Shown in pieces: positions 14,674 to 31,204 of a stretch of DNA of 64,000 bases. The DNA is from Branchiostoma floridae (taxonomy: Eukaryota; Chordata; Leptocardii; Amphioxiformes; Branchiostomatidae), in assembly GCF_000003815.2 (NCBI RefSeq), contig NC_049991.1, positions 10,065,298 through 10,129,297 of the forward strand, read 5' to 3'. Made by a program: the position numbers and the translations under genes. The notes below the pieces were generated by a model. The model was given only the letters and a program-made list of their open reading frames with translations. It was not told the DNA's origin and did not search any database. Positions within the stretch are counted from its first letter, which is position 1. Every line of letters begins with the position of its first letter.

Positions 14674-15354
14674 ACATGGCTGAGCGCAGCACAGAACCTT
14701 TTGTATTCAGCACGGATCGCGCCTATACAGACGAATTACTAATTGAATACCGTACTCGTCGGTGGGTAACCCCGGGTAGGGTTACCGTTAACTTTTTGTC
14801 TTGTGCCAACGGTTTTACCGTTCGTTTTCATGTATACGCACCTGCGTTAAACAAAGGTGTTAGAAATTAGGACCGATCCCATATCTCTGCACCCATATTC
14901 TATCCGCACAAAAAAGCATGGTTATATAGATGTTGGCACACTAAATACGTTTTATTGTTTCAGAAACAACTTCATGTCCAAAATATAACGGTCTCACAAA
15001 TAGGCATGCAAATTTTCCATTCATTGGTGGTTTGAATTTTTTCTAACTGCAATGGTCCTTGAGATAAAATTTCGTTGTAAATCTGAGGAATATATCATCT
15101 GTCAATGTGCCTCAAGTTCAACCCGTAGGTCAATGCTTGATAACCACTTCCTAGGCCATGTCACGTCATTAAAACTATTCAAACTATTTGCACCCGTCTG
15201 TCCGAAGAATTAGGAGCGCAAGCTTGATGCGTTGGTTAAGGTGATCTCATATAAGATCATGGTTGCTAACTTCAAAATATCAGTAGAATGCAGCTAAGGT
15301 GTGAATTATCTGCAATTATGGACGACGATGAGAGATGAATGGAGGAAAGCTCAC

Positions 15355-15517
15355 CTGGTTGTAATAGTTGATGACAGGAGGTGTTCTCTCTTGCTCGGGT
15401 ACCTGAAACTCCACGGTTGGCCGCGCGAATCGGCTCCTTTTGTACTCGGCCAACGCCCCAAATTCTGGGAAATCTCGCCCATATATGGTTAAAGCCCTAC
15501 GCTCGCGCCAAATATGG
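15355..15517 (-). promoter_or_regulatory. Inferred promoter and leader exon of actin A
   Basis: Reading leftward there is a CArG pair (15508-15517 and 15479-15488, starts 29 bp apart), then a weak TATA-like TACAAAAG (complement of 15437-15444), then a possible leader exon ending ACAACCAG before the consensus donor gtgagc (exon edge at 15355). It would splice to the acceptor near 11790, just upstream of the actin ATG. A non-coding first exon is the rule for animal actin genes. The architecture matches the one upstream of actin B at 23.34-23.49 kb. The start site is not determined. Confidence 0.55.
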
Positions 15518-17483
15518 GCAACGCCGTGCTGTGGCGGGATCAATGGGTTTTTTTACTCGGCTCCAAAACACGGACGAATGCAGTGTGCCAAGCGCCAAAA
15601 CAGCTTGAGCTACACGCTACGTGTTTAACAGATGTGTTTCATCTTAAAGGTCGGCATTACTAATTTTTACCGCCACCAAATTTAGCACAAAATTGGTAGA
15701 GCAAGGAGAAAAAGAAAAGGAATCGCTAAAACATTTATTGGAGGCTACCATCAGAGATGATACTTGTAAGTTGTAGGATATTTTTGTCTGACATTTTCCA
15801 CGAATTGTATTGGCAAAGTACTAGGAAAACGGTAACTCTCTTAATAGTTTCAGAGAACTGCTCTAAGCAAGGGGGTTAAAATATTTTCAACCTCCTTGCT
15901 CTAAGCCTCCTTGCTCTAAGGGATAGAAACGCGACCGGATGGTACAAAACATCTCATCCGCATTCCCGTGTGCGACGTAAGTTCACCATGGCCACCACGC
16001 GTCATTTTTACCCGCCGGGTTTGATGCGTGACTGCAGTAGAGTGACTCCAGGGTACGGGAGTTACTAGTTACAGGAAATACAGACACTTCGGAAGTCGTT
16101 TGCCATTTCCTTTGCCTAATGGTACAAAATGTAAGTGTACTGTAGTGTCGTGTGCCTGAGATGCTCATAATACAGGTGTGACGTCACTAGTGGCTTGGGT
16201 CTTTCGCATGGCCGTTCGCTGATATATGCTTCATTAGTGGTTTTTGCGACGACTGGAAGAAATTGGCGAGCTCTCAAGTAAACTTGGAAGTTTGCGTGTG
16301 AAACGTTTCTTGCACAGTAGCTGACTGCGTGTTTGACTGCTCCCTGTACCCTTGACACACACACACACCGTTCACCTTGCAGTTGACAGCCGAGACCCTG
16401 CAGACATGGATTGACAACAATAAGCAAAGCTTGCCACTTCTTTGTAATTGTCACAGACAGAGAGATACTGAATATTAGAAATAAAGCGTCTGGTCCATCA
16501 TCAGACTGGCAAACTTCCAACTTTTCAAAGGGGACGCACCATATTATACTCCATGGGGTCTGCATAGTAGGAGTGGGGATGGTTCCGTAATGTGCATGGG
16601 GAAGGAGTCCTGTCATTTCCCATGTCTGCCGTCATGTTTATACGGTAAGACAATTGAACCTTGTTGACATCGGTAGGTAAATTTGGTTTTAAGCTTAAGG
16701 TGTAATCATGCACTCAAGGAATCCCACGGAAGGCTTAGGGTAGCCTTAGTTTATTTTGTAAGGCTCTTGTGTTGACCTGAGACAGTTGTGAAAGGTCAAC
16801 CACCTGTAACCACCTCAGGATATCCCAGGTAACACCGCAAACAACAGGTGGGTAACGCATGCGCAGTGCTTAACTTTTCTCAACATTCCCTTACCAAAAA
16901 GCCACCTAAAACTTTAAAAACTGCACGAAATATTAGGGTGGTCAATTCTGACTACTCAATGATTATTGATAAGTGCGATGTATGATATGAATAAAACTAA
17001 CCAAGGGGTTGGATTGTCGTTACCGACCACTATAAGAGTTGTGTAAAAATCTAGCTTAATAGAACCCACAAGCAATGCCTTTTTCTTAAAATTTTATTGT
17101 CCTATACAATATGAAATATTATTTGCAACATGAATACGCGAATGAGCAGCTGCAACAAATCAATGTTATAACGATAGAATAGCTGATCTATTTTTGTTGC
17201 CTACGTACTGGCCTCAAATTTTCGTCATGCTAGCACCTTTCCTCAAACAGCCTAGCATAGCGCCGCGAACAAGGTTTAAATATGCATAAGGTGCCGTCTG
17301 TTGTTATATATCTCTGACACGAAACCAGAATTTCATCTTTCTCGAGTACCTCTCCTACCGAGGAGTGTTTGACTCCATACAAGTGTTATTTGTGATCTTC
17401 TTAAGAATTTTGCGTGCAACGTCTCAATCAGGGTGTGTTAGACATAGAATATTTCAGGCTATATTCGATATTCGTCTGACGAT
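15518..17483. other. Intergenic region between actin genes
   Basis: No coding exon is supported. Contains a hairpin with AAGCAAGGGGGTT facing AACCTCCTTGCTT at about 15860-15900, with a further CCTCCTTGCTCTAAG copy after it. A leftward AATAAA (complement of 17093-17098) lies about 390 bp beyond the actin B stop and is its likely polyadenylation signal. Confidence 0.45.
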
Positions 17484-21991
<4,508 letters not shown>

Positions 21992-22065
21992 TTAGTGGAT
22001 AACTCCGCTCTGAAAGTGAAAGAAGAACGGTTACAAATGATATATAGACGTGTTTCTATATTGCA

Positions 22066-22435
22066 GTTTCAGAGGTGTTGCCATTGACATTGTAATATAA
22101 TGTAAACACGTACTAGTGTTGAGGTGAATAGAGAAGACTGTGTGTTGTCAGTCGTCATAGTACAGCGATAACAGTGCTTGGTTAGAAGACTGAACCAACA
22201 CTGAGGTAGAGCTGGAAGACTTGGAGCAGTATTTTCTATGTGTGCATATTTTTGCTAACAGTTTCAGGTATTGCCGTAATGATTGTGATATAATATAAAC
22301 GCGTACTAGTGTTGAGATGATAGCAGAAGACTGTTGTCAGTCATCATAATACAGCGATAGCGGTGCTTGGCTAGAAGACTGAAACAACATTGAGCTAGCA
22401 CTAGAAGACTTAGATCGGCAGTATATCGTATATGT
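22066..22435. repeat. Tandem duplication, period 195 bp
   Basis: Two diverged copies of a unit beginning GTTTCAG start at 22066 and 22261. Both contain ACGTACTAGTGTTGAG- or GCGTACTAGTGTTGAG-like strings and ACAGCGATA. They lie in the inferred 5' UTR intron of actin B (22010-23339). Confidence 0.75.
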
Positions 22436-22549
22436 CAAAGTCTACTTTGGAACCGGTCCGAGCTATCTTTAATTTGTCACTTCCCCCTAAGACGCCCTTT
22501 CCACAAACTTCACAGTTTACATTCCTTTACTCTAGCTCTCTCAACTTCG

Positions 22550-22559
22550 CCTTATATGG
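22550..22559 (-). promoter_or_regulatory. Intronic CArG box CCATATAAGG
   Basis: Perfect SRF consensus on the sense strand of actin B, within its inferred first intron, about 570 bp upstream of the start codon. Confidence 0.45.
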
Positions 22560-23339
22560 CGCCCAATGCCAACAGAATGGATTCCAGTGGTTTTCGCAAA
22601 GCATGATATTTGGACTTGAACCATCTGTCGACTAAAGAGACCTATCATTTCACGCTAATGTGCTATTTAAAACTGGTAGCGTCAATGAGATTCGCAGTAT
22701 GACACTTAAAAAGTATTTTCTTTTTACTTCCGACACTAAGTCATTGTTTCCGTCTGTGCTGTGGAAGGTTATAATTACAGTTGTGAACGAGCCCTTGGTA
22801 TGCGTATGCGAAATGTCAAACATACGCTAACGTACAAAGAGCACCCAACTTGAAAGCATCTTGGACTAGACCAACGTTACGCTTTACTTTTACATAGAAT
22901 GTGCCAAATCTACCGTTTACGCGTATGGAGAGCAAGAACAAGTCTAGCGCTAGCCATGTAGTTTGAGTCTCTAAATTCAAATATTGCACTTTGTATGACT
23001 AATACAGTACAATTGCTGTATCGGCAAAGGAAAGTACCTTTGCAAGGGCAATAGTTCCACCTTCTTATATCCCATTTCTTCCTCATAAAGTACAACTCTT
23101 AACTCTTCCTCGACTCGTTTGAAACTAAGTGTACCACAAGATCTAGCACACAAAGAACCAAAAATCAAACACCGTTCTAAACTGGCACGTCTGAAAATGG
23201 CCACTTTAGCACTAGTTAGTACACTCAGAATCGTGTCTTGCCTAAATACATTACTTTCTCTGAATACATGCATAGTAAAGGGATAAGAATAAAACTTCGC
23301 TGTTGCCGTACACTACGGTATAAGAAAGTGAAAGCTTAC

Positions 23340-23494
23340 CTTGACTTGAAAAAGACTTGGGGAATCTTGATCTGCAATCTGATCGACGACTGGAGGGGTT
23401 CTTCAATATATACACCTTCACCCCCTCCTTCGTCATCTGTTCCAAGAACTAGCGCCCTTATTAGGAAACTACTTTTCAGTAATTCCTCTTATGG
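23340..23494 (-). promoter_or_regulatory. Inferred promoter and leader exon of actin B
   Basis: Reading leftward there is CCATAAGAGG (23485-23494, one base off the CArG consensus), then 29 bp start to start a perfect CArG CCTAATAAGG (23456-23465), then 43 nt on a TATATA box (23407-23412). A possible leader exon follows, ending CAAGTCAAG before the consensus donor gtaagc (exon edge 23340). The strong acceptor at 22010 completes a 1.33-kb 5' UTR intron before the actin ATG at 21979. The combination of motif, spacing and splice sites supports a real promoter. Confidence 0.65.
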
Positions 23495-24458
23495 TGAGAC
23501 GAGAGACCGAGCCCGCCGGAGTAGCCGGTCTGCCGTGTTCTCATTGGTCGGGACCTGAGTGGAGGAATGTCCGCCTTTTGGGTTTTACCGCGAATGCCAG
23601 AGCCGGGACAAGGTACACACGGCATTCCGGCAACACGTGTTTCTGTTCAATTTAAACTGCCTTGGACGCCGCCAGCTGACTTTGCATGCCGCCTTCAAGG
23701 TGTTTACCTCCGAGCTCCATTCCTATCGTCGCCGATAGAACTTTTCCTCTACCTTATAGGGTTGCGATGATGTTTCCCATCGCCTCTGCGCCTCAGACGT
23801 GCAATTTATCTTATCACGCGCTTCACTCCGCGCATCTCAACACGGACATCAATCAGGAGGGAACAGGAAATGTCTGAGATGACCTTTCCCTGGTCTTCAC
23901 GTAATCCGAACCCCAAGGATAATCCTGGATCCTCCCTGACGAAACAAGGACAATCTCAGCTATGTCAGCTATGTGTATAGTAACTTGTCGCGACGTTTGT
24001 ACGGGACAGCAGTTACGACGGGTCCGGATGTAGTATATGTATGCGCCATATAAATCAATGCAGTGTGAAAGTGTGTGTGTGTGGCATAGGCTACAGATTG
24101 TATAGAACTTGTAGAGGAGCGAAAATAGAATCTTTGTAAAAGACATCTTGCTAGTATTTGATACAGAGTATCATTTACTTTTCATCAACTTAATTTCTAT
24201 GTACTATGTTGTAGGAAGATGCAAATGAAAACTGGAAAAGTATACACTTCTTCATTCATATGTTCACGTGATTTCTGCTGTTTTTTTTTACAACTCAGTG
24301 CTGCTAAGACATATGTGTCGTAAGTGATGAAAAAGTATGGTCACTGCGTCACTGCGTATCGGAAAGGGATTATCTGGAACATGTTTGAGATAAGATTACG
24401 TCTATCACTGTAGATAAAAACGTCGCGATCATCTAGGAAAAAGTGACTCCAGTCAGTA

Positions 24459-24597
24459 CTCTCCAAGCAGAGGTTGGCGGGGGAAAACGTGACCTTCTCC
24501 TCATATGCCGTCTTTTGCTAGCAGCCTCCCGTGATAGAAAAAGACGGCAGGTAAGGAAAAGGTCACGATTTCCCCCCACCAACCTCTGCTTCGAGAG
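24459..24597. mobile_element. MITE, CTCTCCAAGCAGAGG family
   Basis: Inverted ends CTCTCCAAGCAGAGGTTGG and CCAACCTCTGCTTCGAGAG, flanked by TA, with similarity continuing through GGGGGAAAACGTGACC. Related copies lie at 44323-44520, 50942-51094 and 60792-60964. Confidence 0.8.
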
Positions 24598-25064
24598 TAA
24601 CTCCAGTCGGGGTGACAAGAAGCACCATATGTATCACTACGCATTGCACCTCTGCGGGTAAATTTGAGAAGACGTCGGTAAATAAGAAAACATGTTGCGA
24701 CTCTATTTACTCCCCCTCCTCCCTTTCGCTTCACATGTCTGTCCTATAGAAGGTAGTCTTGGACGCCATGACAGGCCTATATCCTGAAGGGAGCATTTGA
24801 TAAAAAATAGTTTTTTTTTACAAATTCTTTCCCTAGGGCTAATTGCAGGTAACATGAACAGGGTTAAACATGTCATTAATCACGCATAGCGTCAGTAATG
24901 AGTAATAGCACTAGTTTGTGGTTAATAAGCTGAGTTCTCTGTCCTGCTGATGGATTGAATGATAATGAATCCGTCATTCTTCCTCCTCCCTCTTCTTCTT
25001 CCTCACGGGGTCACAAGTCTCATGATCAGACTTCGTGAGGCTAACGCCCTCTAGAAATGTATTA

Positions 25065-25188
25065 GCCTCTACCAGGCTCCGCGGATCGCTGGTCAAATAC
25101 TAGAAATGTGGGTCGCGTACTGACTCCTCTATTTGTCCACTTGCTACTACATGTATTTGACTAGCGATCCGCGGAGCCTGGTAGAGGC
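25065..25188. mobile_element. MITE related to the element at 1231
   Basis: Inverted ends GCCTCTACCAGGCTCCGCGG, with similarity running on through ATCGCTGGTCAAATAC, flanked by TA at 25063-25064 and 25189-25190. The terminal motif matches that of 1231-1403 apart from a few bases. Confidence 0.8.
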
Positions 25189-25373
25189 TACTTGAAATGT
25201 GCAACCGGAGCGTTTCCCGGGAAAAGTGACTAGTCGATGTGACATCGGTCAATGATAAAAGTATATTCGGTATTCTGAACGCAACGCCAGAGTAGGTAAG
25301 GGCAAGGGCGTCTCTATATAACGCCCTTTAGGTAAGGAGTATAAACGATATTTGCTACTACACACACGCGTTA

Positions 25374-25538
25374 GTCTCTGCCAGGCTAACTAGGGGGTAT
25401 AATTTGCTAGGATAGTTTGGCCACCATATAGCTTCATTTGCCCGAGGAAATGCTACCCACTCTCCTGGCCAATTAATTATCCACCCTATTTCTGTAGAAT
25501 TATATTGCCTATTACCATTAGGAATGCCTGGTAGAAGC
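25374..25538. mobile_element. Degenerate MITE of the same family
   Basis: Ends GTCTCTGCCAGGC and GCCTGGTAGAAGC are inverted and flanked by TA. The interior ends have diverged, so it looks older than its neighbour. Confidence 0.6.
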
Positions 25539-25656
25539 TATAAGTACGGCAGGAAATGTGTTTTTGCAGCAGGGTGTCATCAGAGCTGTATCGCTCGCAG
25601 ATAGACAGTTGCGATATTGGCGCCTGGAGAATCAGCGCAATGCCTTTTCTACATCT

Positions 25657-25666
25657 CCTTATATGG
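25657..25666 (-). promoter_or_regulatory. CArG box CCATATAAGG
   Basis: Perfect SRF consensus on the minus strand, followed by AGATG. It lies about 2.2 kb upstream of the inferred actin B promoter and is the rightmost copy of this decamer that I see. Confidence 0.35.
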
Positions 25667-27037
25667 TGATATTATGTGGCATATCGGCTTTGATGGAGAT
25701 CAAATTGATATTTGCTGATTATCCCCAAGGTAAAAATATTGTTTCATTTTCTAACTACGTTACACTGGAATATCACGATAAGCACTATATGATGATGACG
25801 TGGACCGTAGCACCCACCTACAAATATACTTATTCAGTGTTGTAATGGATTCTATGTGGTAAAAAAAGCATGGCATGCCGTTTTTTTTATTTGATATCGT
25901 TTTATTGATTCATGCAAAAACAAGCAAAAGGCTAAGACAATAAACCGAAGATGCAGAGATGACCATAGTGATTTTCAAGCTTGGAAAGATGTATGACTTT
26001 ACATTTACATAGAGAAAGGCAATAAATGCGTACCAAAATTTCATTTGTTCCCAGTATGGTTTATCCAATGTACAGAATTCAAAGTGCGTAGTGTGCTTAT
26101 TTGAAGGCAGTTCTACTGTGGTAACAGCTAATGTACTTTAGATGCCATAGCTTCGGAATGCAAGGTTGACATGTATGTTGGATGACATCACCCTCCCTAT
26201 CAGATCACACATGCATGACTCATGTATACATTATGGATACCCTCTTATTAAAGGTCAGGGCGCCAATGATTGCACCAAATTATCCACTTTGCATAAGATT
26301 GCGATTTTTCTGAAGTTATGTACATAGCATCATGATCATATAATAAATATGACAAGCTCTAGTCATCATAAGAAGCTACGAAAGTATTCGAAGTAGCTAA
26401 CGTTAGTCCAAGAGCCCAGCACTGATCTACATGCGCTAGTAGTGCAATAGTTAGACTTCGCTATAGCTATTCAGTGACCTTGTCAAACGATAGACTCTGT
26501 TGCAACTGGGGAAGCTAAACTCCTAGCCCCCCTAAGCAGGCTCTATGAGTCAGGCTTTCTGGGTGCGCTCAGTTTTTTTTTTGATGGCATAGATCTATTG
26601 CCCTCGGTTTTGTTTTGGCCAGATGTTTTTTTTTTGTCTTTTATGATGCCATTTCTGTCCTATTATATATAAATAATATCCTAAAGATGTAGAGTGTATA
26701 TTCATATGAACGTAGTATTACAGGGCCATTAATAGACGCTTCGTCTATGATCATAGATTCATACATGTAATATTTTCTAAAGGTGGTCAGATGTTTCCAT
26801 GCAGCTGGAATCTCCCGATGTCTCTTATGAAGTTCTCTACATAGGTTTGGGTTGTACAGACACGAAGTATGCATCAGCTTACTTGTTGTTTCTCTGACTT
26901 AAGAACAAATGCGAATTAATGCATATATTAGTTATCAATGTCCTGTTTGATTTTGCTGAGCATGCACTTCATAATAGTTTCGCAAGGCGTCTCTCTAATG
27001 AAACCCTAATGGTAGTAATGGAGCTTCGTGACCCAAA

Positions 27038-30000
27038 ATGGCCGACGGTGGCAAAAAGTTGCTGAAGGTATGCAGATTTGTATTTCCAGTGTCTCTAAAC
27101 AACAAATGTCATGGCGGTTTTCAGTTTGCTTACCAGGAGTTTATGAATACAGTAAATATCGCTCAAATGTTTTGTGAGTTTAGGCGTGAACATGGAGTTT
27201 GTTATGAAATGTTGTCGCCTCTCACTGCCCCCCTCTCCACGAAAATCGTGACCTGGGGCTAAAAATATAGACTTTGGAATGAAGCAGGGGAATTCAGTCA
27301 ATACATAAGTCTTTTGAAAACTTTTTCTGCACCAGTGAATTGTTCCTTATTGATTGCATTAAAATTGTCATTAACACAGGGTTTGGATGTCTTTTTCAGT
27401 AAGGTGTAGCAAGCTGTTTTTTGATTCACTGTTTCAATTTAATTATCTTTATTTATCATCATCCTTTTGCATTTTACCCTTTTCAGATACTCTGTATCCA
27501 TGGCTACAGGTACAGTAAGACGTTTTCACCTTTTGCTCATAATATTCTGCATACATATTCATATAGACATGGGTATACGAATCACCTTATCACTGTTAAC
27601 AATTATCTGATAAATTGTATCAATGGCGGTGTGTTACTGGTATGGAATTAATGTACTACGTAATACCTAACCACACTGAAACAATGTTTTTGTATCGTAC
27701 CATTGATATATATATAACTGTCATATTGTGTGGTTTTATTTGAGATCTTGTTGTTGATTTTTTATCTCATTCATGTTCACATGCAGACAGAATGCTCAGA
27801 CATTCAGAGAACGGACAGGAGCCTTCAGAAAAATCCTGAAGAAGCATGCTGAACTCGGTAGGTTATTCTGGTGACTCCACCATCATTTCTATTGTTTACA
27901 TGCAATTTGTGGATTAGAATCCAGACACTTATACTGTCATACTGTCACTGTATGTTACAGTGCTTGCCTTGTATTACTCCTCCAAGTAATGTAAAAATGG
28001 GTACCTTACTTGGGTTGCATGGGGAGGTAGAAGGCATTGGAAGGAGAGGGATGGGCTCTGGCTCTGCCTTCAAATAAAACCATGCCCTTAAGAGACAGTG
28101 GATAAAACTCACAGCCCCTAAAGCCTCAAAAAGGCTATAGGGCTACCTTTGCCTTTGCAATTTACATGCCATATGCCCTAAAGGATTATCGCGTACATCT
28201 TGATTCAGTACTACTGTACAAGGTTGTCAATGTCACTCTTCTGTCTACTCTTAAGTGTTTGTCACTGCCCCACTGCCTGTGAAGCCATTGGAGAACAATG
28301 ATGAAGAAGGGGGAGCTATTGGTGCCAGCAAGGAAGGTTTGTCAATACTGTTTAACAGTTTTGCTTTGTATGTTACATTTACATACAGGAAAAAATATCT
28401 TTTCCTGCAATAACTGTGTTTTGTGGCCTGTATATGAATCATAAGTTTTGCAGGACTGTCGTATAGTACTATGATTCTTACTTGCTTTAAATATCTTCCT
28501 ATCACAGCTTAGTTACAGTAGTGTTGTGTTATGAGATCTTATAGACATTGAGAAAATACACAGTACTGATATGATGTTTTCTTTTCAGATCAGTATGGGT
28601 GGTGGTACTCATCTAATGATGACAGCTTCCATGCCCAGGACTACACTGATGTGTGCAAAGGGTTTGACCAGTCTGTAGAAGTGGTGAAGAAGGTGTTCAA
28701 AGAACAGGTATGAAGGGGATGGAATTGTTGCTGGACAGTTCAATAGATTTGTCTACTTTGCTTCAATTTGATGAATATATTTGTGAGGAAAATATCAAAA
28801 TATCTAACTTGAAATTTCTCATTGCTAGCCTGTACTATCTTAGACATTTAAAGCACATGAAAATTCTTTTTATTAATCTTTTCCTTGCAGGGCCCATTTG
28901 ATGGTAAGTCACTTTTCTTCACTTGTGTATGATATTCACATGACAGTCATATTACAAAATTTAATGTTTTGTCACTTTTTTTGTGACTTATACTTGAACC
29001 TGATATACTAGTAGTAATGATGCTTTTTGTGCTACTTGAATAAAGCATTTTGATAATAAGATGCAAAAATGTACATATATGTTGATAGATGGTTTCTATC
29101 TTTTGTACAGGTGTGCTAGGGTTCAGTCAAGGAGCTTCTTTTGTGGCCATGCTTTGTGCACTCAGGGAAAAGAATGGTAAAATGATATCCTGTTACATGA
29201 AAGAGTCTTTCAACCATTGTTACAGGCCTTCAATGTGTATTTAGCAGAAACCTTTATCTCTTGAAAACCTTTTACACTCTTTTTGAATTGCATTAGCCTA
29301 TCAGCTCAATGGTAGACTGTGACGATCATGTACAGAGACTTATGACTGACTGCCAGCAGAAGATTTTATTGTTTTATGAATAGTTTGTATCAAAGACTTG
29401 CCGTTAAGGCTCTTACTTATTTGCACTGTTAGCAGAAATAGGTTATGTGAAGTTTATTTCATAGAACATTTTCTTGTTGTGTTCCAGAAGAGCCATTTGT
29501 GTTTGATTTTGCCATCATGGTGGCAGGGTTCCGCAGCAGGTCTTCTCAGCATGATGAGCTGTACAGCACCAAGATCACCTGTCCAACACTACATGTTTAC
29601 GGGGACACTGACAGGGTTATACAAAAAGGTGAGAAACATCCATTAACAACTCTGTAAAACACGCCAAAAAGTAGTTACTCATGCAACTGGATATGATTTT
29701 GCACTGACGAAAGACAACTGATGTTGTCTGAAATGTCTGACCGTTTCCAAAATCATATCTACTTTCTTTAGTAACTTTTTGGCATATTTTATTACCTATC
29801 TCCATTGACATAACTCTTGTCAAACATTTGTAATGACCATGCGTAGGAATGCTATTTCTTGTTAACTATATTTTTTTTATTGCAGAGATGAGTGTAGAAA
29901 TGTTACAGTACTTCAAGGAACCTGTAGAGTTGAACCATCAAGGAGGTGAGGACACACTGTTACACTAAAATTTTTCCAATAAATCTCCAGTCTTTCCTGT

Positions 30001-30149
30001 CTTTGTCTTAGTCATGGCTTAATTACTTAATAAATACCTACATCACATATCTGTATATCTTTTCAGGTCACTTTATACCAACATCAGCACCACAGAAGAA
30101 AGTCTACTTGGATTTTCTCAACACTTTTCTGGCAAAGAAAAATAGTTGA
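27038..30149 (+). CDS. OVCA2: OVCA2-like serine hydrolase, 228 aa, ten exons
   Basis: Orthologue of ovarian cancer-associated protein 2, an alpha/beta hydrolase of the FSH1 family (an esterase for long-chain esters in mammals). Exons: 27038-27067, 27487-27509, 27787-27857, 28256-28336, 28589-28707, 28892-28904, 29111-29176, 29488-29628, 29886-29945, 30067-30149. They total 687 nt in one open frame with GT-AG introns. Human OVCA2 is 227 aa. Visible landmarks are ILCIHGYRQNAQ near the N terminus (oxyanion region), WWYSS, the nucleophile Ser in GFSQG, the acid Asp in VYGDTDRVI and the catalytic His in QGGHFIP. Exons of 23 and 13 nt are unusually small. An AATAAA at 30505-30510 is a likely polyadenylation signal and would place the 30289 MITE in the 3' UTR. 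Confidence 0.93.
27970..28162 (+). mobile_element. SINE-like fragment (body/tail)
   Basis: Shares an ACTCCTCC..GTAAAAATG block, AGACAGTGGATAAAACTCAC and AAAAAGGCTATAGGGCTACC with 48700-48835, in the same order. The tRNA-like head present there is not evident here. It lies in intron 3 of the OVCA2-like gene. Confidence 0.5.
29656..29791. mobile_element. Foldback element in an intron
   Basis: The left arm (GCCAAAAAGTAGTTACT, then GGATATGATTTT) is inverted relative to the right arm (AAAATCATATCTACTTTCTT, then AGTAACTTTTTGGC). The loop carries GACGAAAGACAACTGATG and a TGAAATGTCTGACC motif, resembling the loop of 61815-61955 (CGAAACGTCCGG), so the two may be related. Confidence 0.6.
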
Positions 30150-30288
30150 ACATTTGTGTCACTTGTGTGTACTGGAAGAGCTGAATTGAGTGACAACCAA
30201 TGTTAACTAAACAAGTGATTTCTGCCAACATTGGCACAATTGGCAGTTTTTGATTTTGTGCCGTTTCTTGTGCCAAAAACTATTATAA

Positions 30289-30491
30289 TACTGTAAATGC
30301 ATTTAAGTTCGCGGGGATTTAATTTTGCTGTAACGAGAAAAAGGACTTATCGCGGTGGATTTAAGTAAGTGGTAACACCATAGACTGCAGTCTAATACCA
30401 TAATAGAAAGATATTCGCGGTGGTTTTAAGTTTGCTGTGAAGTGGTCACTGCAAAAATTAATCCACCGCAAACATTTCTGCATTTACAGTA
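30289..30491. mobile_element. MITE, TACTGTAAATGC ends
   Basis: Terminal inverted repeat TACTGTAAATGC/GCATTTACAGTA. The interior contains TTCGCGGGGATTTAA, CGCGGTGGATTTAAG and CACCGCAAACATTTC. A second copy lies at 45098-45309 in the opposite orientation. This copy lies just downstream of the OVCA2-like stop codon. Confidence 0.85.
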
Positions 30492-31204
30492 ACAGATTTA
30501 ATTAAATAAAACACTTCCCTGGCTCATAGCTAGTAATGTATGTGAAATATAAGTTCTGATTAAGATATTTTGTGTGTTATACCAGTATCTGCCTCTATTT
30601 TAAGAAAATGTGTTCTAATATATGTTCTAGGAGTTTGCACGTTTTATGAAATGTTCCCCATCTAAATGTGTTCTTGGACATACTCTATTGATGTGTTCTT
30701 GTGTATGCTCATCTTATAGTCTTAACAACACATTGCCATGATGCTAAATGAACAGACAGATTGCATTGCAGTGTATGATTTATATGGAAAACAGTGAACA
30801 CATGTAAGTGTACAATATCCAAACAAGGGTACTTGTCTGTTAGCACTTACTACAAGTAACACTGACTTGTCACTCACTGACTACAAGCCAGAAAATGTGA
30901 GCAGGATTTCTATTGTTAAACTTAAAGATTACATTTAAAGGTGATAGAGAATAAGCATATGACAATCTTTGCCATTCAAATGGAAATATAAAGGAGGAAA
31001 ATGGAAAACGTCAATTGCTGTTTCATATCTTAGTACAACTGTATATTCTCTGGAAAATTCGTAGAACTGGTCTGCTGCTAATGAATTGTGTTCAAGGAAA
31101 GAGTTACATATTATGTCTAAGTCTTCCCAATGTGACAGTGGACTTTGCGTTTGGTTATCTTAAATACCAGAAAAGGCAAACATTATAAAGTCTATAACAT
31201 CATG

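Larger units (their letters stand above)
23500..27037. other. Gene-free stretch with MITEs
   Basis: Apart from the MITEs listed and one CArG box at 25657-25666, I find no splice-consistent coding sequence here. Confidence 0.45.

Noticed and set aside
16116-16616. Minus-strand frame of 166 aa between the actins
   Set aside because: Composition is not protein-like, no splice-consistent partners or recognisable motifs are present, and the region includes a CA run. Treated as chance.
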